Translations under genes and position numbers: made by a program
Notes under the pieces: generated by a model
What the model saw: only the letters and a program-made list of their open reading frames with translations
Database searches by the model: none
What the model was told of the DNA's origin: nothing
Shown: positions 1 to 12,500 of the stretch, one piece after another
Position numbering within the stretch: the stretch's first letter is position 1
Layout: the number at the start of each line of letters is the position of its first letter
DNA from: Mesaphorura yosii
Lineage: Eukaryota; Arthropoda; Collembola; Poduromorpha; Tullbergiidae
Direction of reading: 5' to 3'
NCBI GenBank assembly: GCA_009869945.1
Contig: WIXG01000094.1
Span: 62,001-126,000, forward strand
DNA length: 64,000 bases

Positions 1-3000
1 TCAACGAACACATTGCATCTAGCAATTAATCCCGAATGATGTATCGCGACTTACTTGTTAGAAAAACGTACAAAAGTTGTAGCGGCTTATCGGAAAAGCA
101 AAAGCAAGAAACACAACCACCTCATGGAACGTTGCCTGCCAGCACTTAAATCAATTCTTCTTGAAGAAGAAGGACATTCTTGACTTTCTTGGATCGAATT
201 CGGCAAATTTATTGCTCGAATGAATTTCTCCAAAAATGCAAAAAATCAAGATTGGTATTTTGTCTGCATTTGCACTTCCCTAATTTCTGCATACGAATAT
301 GAATGCACATGGCAAAGAGCCAACACCAAATTTTATTGTAGCCTTGTCTGCCATCGTCACCGTCGCCTTTCCCGTCGCCTTCGGAACGAACAAAAGATTT
401 TGTAGTTTAGATACCCTACGAAAGCTAACAGAATGCATTTCTGTAGTATGAACTGTTAGCTTCCGGTTTCGGTCCGACAGCTTATTGTGCTCGAACACGT
501 GCAGATACGTGCTATGAGAGGTTTATTACCCTGCATGTGCCTGTGCCTGCTAATTTGCATGCAAATCTCATTTCACACTGGATGATTTTGTTATCCTATT
601 ATCCAACAATTAGATCAAGAATGATAACGCACGTTCGAGGACATTAATCATTTCTTCCCTGTAGGCCGTGCAAATTCAATAAATGTGATTAGATCGCTGT
701 TGCTGTTACCCTCCGTTAACTAAAGCTTTATGCAGCCACCACTGCTCTAACTTCAAGACATTTCATGGATGCAGAACTTTTGAACTCAATGCAATATGGT
801 TATAACATTGGCTCCAGACACGACAGGTGTTCTTGGACGTTGTCGCTGGCATGTCATCTGTTTGACTCAACAATGTGAGAACACTGAACGCGATACGCGG
901 CAGCGCAGCACGCAGCTGTACGAATGTCGTTTTACCACGCAACATTAAAGTAGCCATTATGGTCAGACAGACAGGAACAGAAACATGTCAAGCTGCCTCT
1001 TATCTAATCTAGATGAAGGTTTAATTACGAAACTTCTTTAACTTGAGCTCCTTCCAAGCATTCATGGCATGTTTGGCGGATTAAATTTTTATGAGGCCGG
1101 CGTCAACCGAAAACCTGCGGTTTGAAATTAATTGAGTCTGTCCACAAAAATGTGGCGCTGTCCAATCGGACGAAGTGAAATTTCAATTCGGCTATGAGTG
1201 CGCTGTGAATATCTCAATTACAAAGTCTTAATTCGATGCCATGTAGGAGCCATCGATGCGAAAAAGCGATCTGGGTTTGTCTTCTCTGAATTAATTCATT
1301 TCACACGAAACTGAGCATAAAAAGTGGTTAGTTGTCTTCAGATTTAATCGCAATTCATATTCGTGATTGATACTCGAAGTTGTTGACAAGATTTTTCAAA
1401 TCAGTAGTCAAATTTTTGGATGTTGGTAGCAGATTCATAATAATGAAATGTTTCTTTTACAAGTGTCACTTCAAATCTCCAATCTTTCAGGTTGCGTTAC
1501 GTGATCACCAAATCACCGTAGCAGGGTGGTGTGACGAAACCACATTCCAGTCATATTCTTCTTGGGCATTAATCGCACCAGTAGCTTATTAAAGCAGGTA
1601 AATCCGCATTAGCAACGATTCTAACATCTCAGTCAGTTAAACTGCCAGCGGACAAGGTCTCCGAACTCAAGGAGTTTTAGCGAATCTTCTACTACATTCA
1701 CAAGAAGTTAAGAACTCTTGGAATGTTGATCGTTTCTTTAATTCGCTGAAAGACGACTCAATGCAATGGAACTAAATTATTTGCAAATGCAAGGCAAGAA
1801 TGAGTTATTATCTTTTTAATCTAATTTACGTGTTGTTGACTCCAGCCTCTTTGGGATGGGAAATCTCCGTCATTCAAAGCCTCGACTCTTTTGTAATTGA
1901 CTGTACAGCCCAAGCACAATGAAACGTGTAATTACGGAATCCTTGCCCGTAATATTGTTCTTATCAAATCAGCTTCAGAAAGGAAGAAACTCAATTAATT
2001 TTTTGCGTTTGCAATTTTTCGCGAGGGCAGAAACGGAAATCTGAATCCGCAGTAGGCTCAATGAGATTCAAATGGAGTCACAGTAGGATATTTAACTTGG
2101 ACTGGAAAAGTGAGTTTTTTAAATTAAAGCAAGCCGGCCGGCTGATCAGCCCGAAGATCATTACACATGCTCAAATCCGCCTGCGCAGGTAATTAGCAAG
2201 GCAGTTCAATTTAAAATTGCAATGAGCAATCGCCCGTGGGGTTGAGACAACCCTTCGTGGATTTTTTGCCTGCCCTTCATTAAAAACACATTTAGCGTTG
2301 GTGTTGGTGGTAGTTTAGTTAATATGCTTGACATGCAACCGCTTTGGGTGATTTAATTACAAAGTTTTGGTAGGTAATAAATTAATAGCAGATTCTGGTC
2401 GTGCACGTCGTCGGTCGGTCTTGTCAAAGTGGTTTTAATCTGTGGGCATGTTCACTGTTCACGGTTAAGTGAATTTCAGGATAACGGCCAGTGAAGAAGC
2501 AACAGTCGATTGTCTTAGAAGAGAAGCCGACTTTGCATCCATGTGTAATAATTTTGCAATATGATCCCGAGTCCCGAGGCTGGTTAGCTTTAATCTTATC
2601 GGTTCCTTTTTGCAAAGGTTCAGCCGGTAACCTCCTGTTCACATAATCATCTTGGAAATGCGAATAACAAGGTCCATGTACTAAATTGTATTTTACGAGA
2701 CCTTGCGCCGTATTTGAGCTTAAAATGAAGTACATAAGGCCTTTTACGACCCTGGCTAGCGGCTGACTGCTGCACGCTGCCCCATTCCATATTCATTGGG
2801 CTTAATTTGGCATGTATTCAATTAACATTTAAGCTGCATAATTCTCAGCTCAGCAGCGGCAGTGCAAGTTGGTAAGCGTATGTAATTTCATTCCTCCATT
2901 TCTTTCTCCTCCTTGATTTGATTGACTGACATATTGGATGGGAAGGGTTTGACACTATCATTGTTGGACTACAATAAGTTGTTGAGTGACTTTCAGAATG

Positions 3001-6000
3001 CGAGATTGGCATTTGGCAAGACTCATTGTGCTATTTTTGCATGTCATCGTGTCCGGACGGCCAGAGACCAAGATCGTGATTCTGATCGTGCGTGGTTGGC
3101 TGCAGCACGCTTTCATTCACATTCACACCAATGCACTGCACCGGACGGGCATTCCTTAAGACTCGCTTCATACTAGTGGAGCAACAATTGGCAACTGTAG
3201 TCTGGTCCCGTCTCGCGCCGAGGTTTACGAGTTTCCATTACTGTGTTGTCAGACGGCGAAAGCGAGTCTATTGTTACAATTTTATGGTCTTTTATTGTAC
3301 TGCTCATATTTACGACTGCAGCACGAGCACGCATTTTTTGCATTCGACGGTAAAATATGCAAATAGTCCAGAATTTCGAGCTGCATTTTTACTGAAACCT
3401 ATAATTACATAATGGCTATCGCTGAACTGCCGTCGCTGCCGCCTAGCTGTCTGGTCTGACGTGTCCAAGCTTTAACCATGCAATACGTAAATCTCCACAA
3501 CAGCAGAGAATTGCTGGAACTATTTACCACATGTGCTTACGTTGAGTATTCTACGCGGACGCAGTCCAACCATCAAATTAACCGAGACACATTGTTTTGA
3601 ACAGTGGCCAACACTTGAGTTGGTTGAATGTAACCCAAAACGTCATAAACTGCTTCCTTATTTCTCATACATTTCTGCAAAGTTGCAAGCCCTCAATTTG
3701 TATTCGTGACTTGAGTAAACAGTTGTTAGTATATTGCAAAATTCTAAGCAAAGCGAATGAAAACGTTGATTCCATGACACATTCTGCACTTTACGTACCC
3801 CAAACCAGTACAAGTAGCATACAATCAGATGATTCCCTTCAATTCAGTGCATACAGCTGAGAAAGGCAGAAACATGTGTCACGGCGCGGTGTAGGCCGGA
3901 GCAAAAGTAATGCAAACATTCTGGTGAAATGATGAATCACGAAGCACGACTGAATTGTTTACATTTGATATGCTCTTACATAAACCATTCGTACTTTTAA
4001 TCACATCAGCAAGCAGAATTCGGATTCGATTACGTACACGTTGCATATGTTTTGCATAAGTTTACGCCAAAATACTCCTTCCGGGTTGACCAGCCAGCTA
4101 TGATCTACTTTGGCATGGCATTTGGACTTGTAGAAGCTAATCGCGAAATGTAATATGATTTACTCCCTGGGCGTTATTTATGCGAATACAAAATGAATCG
4201 GCACACACCACAAGCCGATTCATGTCGAGGTTTACTACTGGGCAACTGGCGGGACACGAGACACTGACGAGGTGTTTGTATCGGCCTCGGCCTCCGTGTT
4301 GAAGTTACAGAGTTCATTAACACTTGAAACTCAAGGTAAATAAACACACTGCCGTGCGTAAGTTACGCACAACATTCTAATTTCAGTCTACAATCGAAGC
4401 AAAGACGAAAGCGGCTCGCACTCGATAACGCTAACAAGACGGCTGTTGTCAGTTGTAATACACAAAAGAATTCCTTCGCTTGCGCTTGCCCGTCTGCGAA
4501 AGGCGAAGAGGATCTGTAACAATTTATTTATCTGTTACTTCCACCAGCAGGAAGTGAGTCGTTGAGTTTATGGCATTTTTGCCTTTTGCGAAACATGAAA
4601 TAAACTGCCACTGCAAAAAAGATCCAGTTTCGACTGATTTCCTTCCTTTTAACACAAAGTCCGGGCTGGAATTGAAATTCCTTTGCCACGCATTACGCAT
4701 CTCTACGTGCATCCGAGTACAACCTAGGAGAGTGAAATTTGAGAAAGAATGGCACGTGGAGAAGAAGAAGCAACTCGACATCGCCATCGCACATCGCAAT
4801 TCGACTCGGGATGGGACGGGATAAGGAAACTCATTTTGCATAATGTTCATGCATTGCACATATGTTCGTTCCTGTCTCGCAAAGATTATGAATAAATTGG
4901 TGTGCCCAGGCCCGTCCAAAACATTCAAAATCCTAATGTCAAAGTCATAATCATAATCGTGCCTTGCACTGCGACGCGCCGACGTGCGGCTGCATTTTCA
5001 TTCATTTCGATCACATCCTCTCTTCTTTATAAATAGACAATTTGTTAGCATGCTGAAACGAGTCATTGAATGAATGCTAAATTTTTCATTTGCAGTTTGC
5101 ACAGATGCAGAATGAATTGTACCTGTTTCCAGTTTGTCATTTCGTCATTATTTTGCATCTGCTATCAAGATGAACATTAATAGCAATTCATTAACCATGC
5201 TGCATTGCATTCAATCCCGATTCGTACACTGGAAGAGAAGAAATGACATTACGTATTGCGGCACGTGTGCGCATGGCGTGGCAAAGTAATTGCACTGCAC
5301 TTGGCAATTTTGAAACCTGGCTTTCACATTGCAATGGCTTAATGTCTCATGTCTGCATGATTTTAAATGCAATTTGTTTCCATCCGTTCGCTTAAGCAAA
5401 AGTATTCGTATTCATTTGAAACTTTTGGCATTTTTGTGCAATAGTCGCAAAATTTTGGAGCATCGCCAGCCAAAGTTGCATCTCACAAATTACAAATGCT
5501 AGGAATACCTTTCCATAATCCGTACTTCGTATGCTTCTGCTTTGCTGACTGCTAGTGGTAGTAGCTAATGGTCTCGTATTGTGTTTGGAGGCTGAAGTGA
5601 GACGAAAGTTGAATTATCTCTTCCAAAGACGAATTCCAAACTTTACTTTAATGCAGCTGATTCTTTATGCCGTCTTCCCAACGCCACGCCGCTGCACCCG
5701 CCCGCTTGCACTGCCGAGTCTGCTTCTGACTTCTGCCTCGTGTAAAGTGTAAATTGAATTCATCTCCTCTAAAGATGCATAATAATAGGATTAGTTATAC
5801 ACCGGTTCGTAATCCTACTTAGCACATACAGCCCCGTAGAGTAAAGCAAACAGTATCGTATTTCAGGGATTCAATCGAATGAATTTATTTTGCTTCTACC
5901 TCCGCTTATTAACACAATTGTTGAATAAATCGCAAGCCAAGTGATAAATTTAGTTTTAATGAAGTGCTACTGCAGCGAGACTGCAGCCGCCGCTGCGGAA

Positions 6001-7700
6001 TGAAGTACCGAGTCTAAATCAAGTGCGGGGACCACACATCAAGACAAAACCAAGATTTGAGCTTGAGCAGCGAATTTCTTCTCTTTCTTCCATGCCTGCG
6101 TCCTGCGTGATGTGTGGATTTAAGTAAGCATGGAACATGTGAAACTTTGATGAAAATAAGATGACATTTGAAATTCCTTCGGATTAATCTATGCACACTA
6201 TTCCATACCCAGAAGTCTTCCATCAATGCACAATGCAGACAGGCATTCCTCTTCGTTCGATCGAATCTTGTTAGCATTGCTCTTGCTGTTACTTTGTACG
6301 ATATGGATGAATGTTGATGAGAGGCTTCGGCATTAATCTTAACGAGCGTTGAAACAGAATTTGAGACAGATTTATTGAATCGGCTGACCATTTCATACAT
6401 TCTCGAACATTGAACATTTGAATGGTGCGTATTTTGATTGCATTGCATGAGCGATCTCATCTTCGTCTCGTCGATTTCATACTTGAGTTGCTCTTGAATT
6501 ATTGCATGCAAGAATTTGACGCATTTTATAGTGCACTAGAGTCGATTATTGGAATGTCGATTTGTGTTAAGATGCTGTGAACTGGCACTTGAGGTTTGAT
6601 ATTTGGAACGATACGGTTGAAGTGCCTCTGGAGATCAATGAGAAGAGACTAGACTGCATGAATGTGAAGTTGGCTGGCCGCCTTGCTATTTGCAGTATTT
6701 ACAGAAGTGACATTGATCTTTATCGCGATCGCTCCGGTCTGATATCCTCTGGCCATGGCCGTTACTGTTTACAACTTCCTTCCCAATGTGATATGCACCA
6801 GTGCACGAAAGTAAGAGTGTAACAGTGCCAGTGAGTGCCGGCCGTAGGCATAGTCTAAGATTAAGTGTGTCTAAAATATAAGTACGGCCGCCTGAGTCTG
6901 GCCGTTACATCACTTGAAGAGGTCTTTGCTCTTGACATTGTATTACATGCGTAAGGAGCCTTGGAGCTCATAAAAATGAAGTTGAGCTCTTCTTCAGCAT
7001 CTTCAAGCCACAGACACAGTGCATGCAGTCGTAGTCTTATAAATGGGTTCTTCATAAAAGTTTATTATTTATAATATCCAGACTGTATCAAAAGATTCGA
7101 GAAGACGAAGAGACGAAGCGAAGATCATAAGACTTGGATTTGGAATCTCTGCTTCACTGTTGGTCGTAGTTGCAGGCTACATGAATATATTTGTCATTTC
7201 TGAGCAATTGAATCAACCATGCGGAACGAAACTGATTTCTTGGATTCTGTTTGAAAGGATGAGCACTCAAGTTAGGATAAAATTAGTTGATTTGAAGGTT
7301 GAATGTGATCATTTTGTTGGTTTCATTCAAGGTTAGATTACTAAGATGCTCTTCCTGAAAGGGGAACGGGAAATTGCTGGAAATTGGAATAAATAAGAAT
7401 GCAAACGTCAAAATTAAAGAATCTGCAGAAATCTGATTTCAAATTGAGGATGGTACTTAATGATTGCCGATCACGCCAATCAGTTCAGAAAAAAATGTTC
7501 ACTTTCAACGAAACAATCGCTGCCCGGCAATGTAAACGTAATCACAACAAGCTTAGTTAAGGTGAGTCAAGCCAGTGCTCACGCAATCCACAAACACTGA
7601 AAATAAAGCGTTAAGCCGGCGGCTCGCCTTTCGTCCCTCACACAATTTCAAGCAGGCAACTCAAAGGAAGAGCAGAGCATTTAACAGCACCCGCCGTGGT
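1..7700. other. No recognisable gene; AT-rich non-coding DNA
   Basis: I read this stretch on both strands and found no exon, RNA gene or transposon that I can name. The longest open frame is on the minus strand at 6,014-6,511 (165 codons), and a plus-strand frame lies at 6,577-6,822; neither resembles a known family. Two overlapping 12-base palindromes lie at 2,132-2,143 and 2,140-2,151, which is within chance for this length. The sequence could be intergenic, or an intron of a gene that extends outside the window. Confidence 0.5.
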
Positions 7701-7810
7701 CGTTCATGGCTGATCCCTCTACTCCACTTTCGTCCTCCACAACTTTGTATTACATTGGCGAGGTGCGTGTGTGCGAAACACATCTTTTACAGTGCGAGTC
7801 TCGCGATCGT

Positions 7811-8628
7811 TCCTCAGTTGGTTTTAGCAGTTCGTTCCAGAAGGAGCATACGCCCGATCGTTTGGAGTTTCCGATCGTTGTTGTCTCAGCGCATCTTGTC
7901 TGTGTCTTCAGAGAAATTGCCCTGCTTTGGAAATTCTGAAGAATTTTTCATTGGATTTGTGGAGTGGATTACCGGATCTGTGTCCAAAATACAACGAATT
8001 GGTGGAATTCAAAGTGCATTTGTTGGAGAAAGAACTTAGGCTTATATATCCAATTGAGAAGTTGCGAGCGATAAGGGGAGGTTCAGGAATTCTTTATAAG
8101 AATTGATGCACGGTGGCACGGTGAAGATTAAAGCGTTAACTCTTCATTAAGTGGACTTTGTGATTCTACTTCAATTACGTGAGACGTGATTACAGTAAGA
8201 AGTCGCACTAAGATTTGAGAGTTCAGTTGATTCAACTTTGGAACGGAACAACCTCAAAATTCTTCTTGAGAAAGTATAAGTGTTACTAATCAAGAATTGA
8301 ATCAGAAATTTCACAGGAAATTCTTGGGACGGGTAGCAGGAATCAAATTCACGCGTGTTTATACGAATATTCATTTAATAAAACAAAACACCGTAACGTT
8401 CAGCAAGTATTGGCTGCAAGATTTATTGCACCGGAGTTGAACATCCAAAAGCCGGTTCCTCAGACGTTGAAGTGTCTAACGCGGCGTAACGCGTCTGATT
8501 GAGATTGAGACCACCGAACTTGTACGTGCAGTGCGACTGTAAAAAAGTGACCCACCGCCTTGGTTGAAGTGTCAAGTTGTAAATTGTGAATAATTACGAT
8601 TCCCCATTGGACGAAGCAGGAAATAAAA
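7811..8628 (+). promoter_or_regulatory. Possible promoter and 5' leader of the 8,629 exon
   Basis: An arthropod-type initiator (TCAGTT, with its A at 7,816) is followed by DNA richer in GC than its surroundings, running toward the coding start at 8,629. The 28-33 position downstream element is only a partial match (GGAGC against RGWYV), and there is no TATA box. The start codon at 8,629 has a favourable context, with A at -3 and G at +4. The existence of the coding start is what makes a leader plausible here; the exact transcription start is a guess. Confidence 0.2.
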
Positions 8629-8704
8629 ATGGAAACGATGAAGAAGCTTTGGATTTTTGTACTCGGATTGATTCTGGTTCTAAATCACTCGCCACTTGTC
8701 TGTG
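8629..8704 (+). CDS. Candidate first coding exon with signal peptide
   Basis: The ATG at 8,629 opens a 25-residue segment that looks like a classic signal peptide: a charged start (METMKK), a hydrophobic core (LWIFVLGLILVL) and a polar end (NHSPLVC). It runs straight into a perfect donor, G followed by GTAAGT, with the cut after 8,704. This leaves the reading frame in phase 1, which is common after signal-peptide exons of secreted and cell-surface proteins. I could not find the next exon, so the product is unknown and the first intron would have to be long. The alternative is no splicing: the frame then stays open to the stop at 8,809-8,811, giving 60 residues with a second strongly hydrophobic segment (about residues 29-54), a possible two-helix membrane microprotein. 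I favour the spliced reading. Neither version has a recognisable domain. Confidence 0.35.
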
Positions 8705-9388
8705 GTAAGTGCCAATTCTCGTTCCTGGCAGTCGTATTGCTTTCATCCGCTCTACTCTGCTTAGCAGCCGCGACAATTGTCATTCTTTGCCAATGCCAAA
8801 AGTCGTCGTGATTGAAAAATGTAGTGCAACTGGAAAACGTGACTCCGATTCAGCAACGTCACACGCGAAACTTTTATTACAAAAGTGCGTGTATTTTGTG
8901 ACAATAAAGGCCGCATCAAAGACCGCTGTACAGCTCATTCGAATTCGTGCATTCAATTCTGCACGTTTCACTTGCCAGTACTACCAGCCACATTGTTGCG
9001 GGAGAGAAAAGTTCAGCTCAGCGTAGTTCCTGTGAAGTGTGTGTGATGCATTAATTACACACTAGAATTTTTAATATCCTTGTAAAGTAGGATAATAATA
9101 CTTCACTATGAACTAATCCTCTTTTATTGAATCATGTGCATACATTCATTGTACATTAGTCTTGGACTCTCAGTCTTTAATTTGCCCTTGTAATTTTCAT
9201 TGTCAGACACGAGTACACAAGTCGAGTTTCTGCTGTAAATTGTGCTTTGCATTGAAGTGCATTTTACTTGCAGCGCTGCATTCTGCGTTCTAATCTGTAT
9301 AAGGCTTTTCATTTTCGGAAGATAACAATGTCCTTACTCGCTCGTTCCTTCGCCGTAGTTAATACCACTTTGCAAACAACATACAACA

Positions 9389-9592
9389 ATGGCAAGTGTT
9401 CGTCGTGGTGAAGATGCGTATGCAAGATATCGCGGTCGCTCTCACTTGCCGGTTCATTGTAGTCGTCAGTTTTGTGATGCGAATGCGTTTGATGCGGTTA
9501 AAACGAATTACGTAAATGGTAAATTTCAGCTGGAGAATTCACGTTCCTCGAACACTCGTACTCGCACTTGCACGTGTGTAACACTGCTGTGA
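9389..9592 (+). other. Short open frame with good start context, unrecognised
   Basis: This 67-codon frame starts at an ATG in a good context (CAACAATGGC) and begins MASVRRGEDAYARYRGRSHL. It contains a GTAAATGG donor-like site at about codon 42, and the second intron of the first deacetylase gene opens with the same eight bases. No signal peptide, domain or family is visible. It could be a small first exon or a chance frame; chance frames of this size are expected in a window this long. Confidence 0.1.
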
Positions 9593-12500
9593 ATATTTAA
9601 TAGCATTACGATGATGAGTCTGATTATCTACGAAAGACGAAAGTCTGCGCGAGTCGAGTCAGCGTCAGAGTCAGATGCAAGGCACTGATATAAAATTCCA
9701 GAAAATATTTTTATCATGGAAGACATGCATGAATAAGGTGAGACAAGATATCAAGCAGCGAGTTATTATTAAAATTAACATTTGGCATCGTAGTGAGTCC
9801 GGTTCGTGCAGGTTGCAGATGTGCATTCTTCTCTTCATACTGCCCTTACGAGTTGGAGACTCTCGCACTCGTAATTCGTACAGGCTCATTTTATAAAATT
9901 GAGTTTTTAATCACTTGGGTCTGTAAGATATACGCAAGCTATTTTTCAATTGTCGACGTTCACAGACTCAAACGACGGACATGCTCTCCAGTAAATTAAA
10001 ACGAAACGAGTGTCTGGTCCTAGCCCGTGTTTGTGTTTGTGAGAGTGAAGCATAAAATATAGTTTATGATGTGATATTTCCACCATTATCTTCATTACTT
10101 ATTGCAATCATGATCATGATGCTCTCGCAGTTGTAGTTGATGATGAGTCAAACACAACGGCAATAATCGTTCGTTTTATTATCAAGTCATGGTCATCATT
10201 GTTTTGGCTGCTCTCGGTGTTGCATTGGTCCGAGTGGAAATGCTGGGGCCGGTTTTACTTTAACAGGATTCTCGAGTCTAAACCCAAGTCCAGACTCCTG
10301 ACGCAGACTTTCTCTAATTCGATCCAGTCTAATTCCAGAGCCGGTGCCAATGATATATAATTTATTGAATATTTTTAATGCAAAGGGTGAACTGTGAACT
10401 ACTTTCGTTTTCAATCCAGGCGTTTTTCTCACCCTCCTCCGCCGTCCACCGATGCCTGGCTTTGAAGTATCGATCTGGTGTAGTGCGAGGAGTTGAACTG
10501 AGTTTTGACTTTACTGGGCTCCGTTACGGTTTGCATGATTAATAATACTTGACGATGTTGATAGGTTTCATAACCGTGTACATTATCATTTCCACATCAT
10601 CAGCATCAGCCAACACCAGCCTGTCCGCCAGCCAGCCAGGCAGCACGGAAGAGAGCAGGAAAAGGAGTTAAAATGTTAAAAAGTTCGTGCTTTGATAAAT
10701 AAATGCATTTACACAAACTCCCGGTGTGAGTTTGCATAATGCGTGGCCCGCGTAAGTATTTATATTTATGAAGTCTGGGCCGGAGTAGCAAGCACGGCTC
10801 CATATTTATAGAAAAATGACTTTTCTCGGCATTCATTATTGTGCTGGTGCACTTTACACTGCAACTGCACCAGCAGAAAGTGCATCGTACGACGTGTCAG
10901 CCTTTTTGTATTTCATGGTTCATTTCATTTCCTTTCCCTTTATCTCATCATTCCCTATGCCAACGCATTAAAGGCTGAAAACAAGAGGCAGGCAACGTGC
11001 GCGATGGAAATGGAAGGAAGTGAGGTGAATTATTATTACGCACAAGAAATCGTCGTAAAACCAATTCAAGAAACACACTTCTGCAAAGTGCGCAAGTCAG
11101 AGAGCAAGAACCAGAAATGAAGAATTACAGCAGAGAGCAAGGAAAGACACGGGTGTCGAAATTATGTAAGCGTTTATTTTGAATGCACACTCAAAACACA
11201 GTCAACCTTGAAATCTTGTGTCGTACGCTGCTGGAAAGATGATGAATAAATCCTGAAATGCTTCCTGAAAAGGGCAAAGGCAAGCGCGACGTGGAAAAGA
11301 TTGAGTGCATGGAAAATGGAAAAGCGCATCTGCAACTTTTCACCTTTACACATTTTTCCACTGAAAAATAATAAATACGCGCCGTGTGAATGGGCTTCAT
11401 CTCTTTTTGTTAAGAGCTTCATTTTTTTCTCTGTCCTGTTCTCGGGTGTTGCATTTTGACAAAAACCGCACACACAAGCATGGGCATAAAAGCAAAAGCG
11501 TAGAATGGCAAAAGCAGCAGGGCTGGTTTGGTTTATGCACAGTTCGGGTATTTATCAAACATTTCACTTTTACTTGCACGGCTTGTCCTTCAAAAAGTGC
11601 GTGGAAAAGGTGTAGGTGTAGTTTTTCATACATTAATATTATCCCAACAGCAATCTCTCAGATTATATAAGTGCAAGAAGTGTAGTGAACCGTTCTTGGT
11701 TCTAATCCACATAATTCAGCTACACCCTGTTCAATGCGCTCATTTAGCAAAACGAAAACGCGCTCGCCGCGCATTTGTCCGTCCAAGTTCAAGGCAAGGC
11801 TTGAGCTAACCAGAAATTATAATGCTCGTGGCCGCCGTACAGTGTCAGAAACCAGGATCATGGACTTGATTAAAAGATTGACATGTTGATAGCAACTCTT
11901 TTGAAATATGATACCCTCTGTGTTCTCCGTGCAAAAACTGTACAGTGTGAAGTATTATGTAATAGCAGACAAGTAAGAGCATCAAGTAATGGAGTTCATT
12001 GTTATTAAAATGCACTGCAGTTCGTTGCATTGTTGAATGACTGGAACTGCAGTTCCGTTGTAAAATTCACACATTGAATTTAGAGAACAAAAACTGTAAG
12101 TGCCGTGAATTTATGAATGGAAATATCAGCATTTGTTCGGTTTCCAGCTCTGTTGAAATCTAAGCTTCATGCATGATGACGGAGTTTGGAATGCTTACTC
12201 TTTTCCGTTGCGGATTATGCTGACGAAGAATTAAGCCGAAAGCGCGTAATCGTAACGGCAATGGGCATAAGCTCACGCTCGCTCGTGAAAGAAAATCATA
12301 CCAAATGCCAACCATGCATTAAATTTCCGTGCACATACCGAAAGACAACGACATGCCTAACCGTTGGCTCAGCAGTAACCTTTCAACTTGAACTTTAACC
12401 TTCCGCAGCAACTCTGATCCAAATCTAATTCTCTTATGCAACAGCGATAATTTAACGACCATTCCAAATAACATTAAAATGTCATTACGATCAAATTTAT

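Noticed and set aside
2132-2151. Two overlapping 12-base palindromes
   Set aside because: Many 12-base palindromes are expected by chance in 64 kb, and several others occur (for example 17,596, 27,593, 33,354, 44,257).
12043-12056. Perfect 14-base palindrome GGAACTGCAGTTCC
   Set aside because: About four palindromes of this length are expected by chance in 64 kb, and no gene is near.
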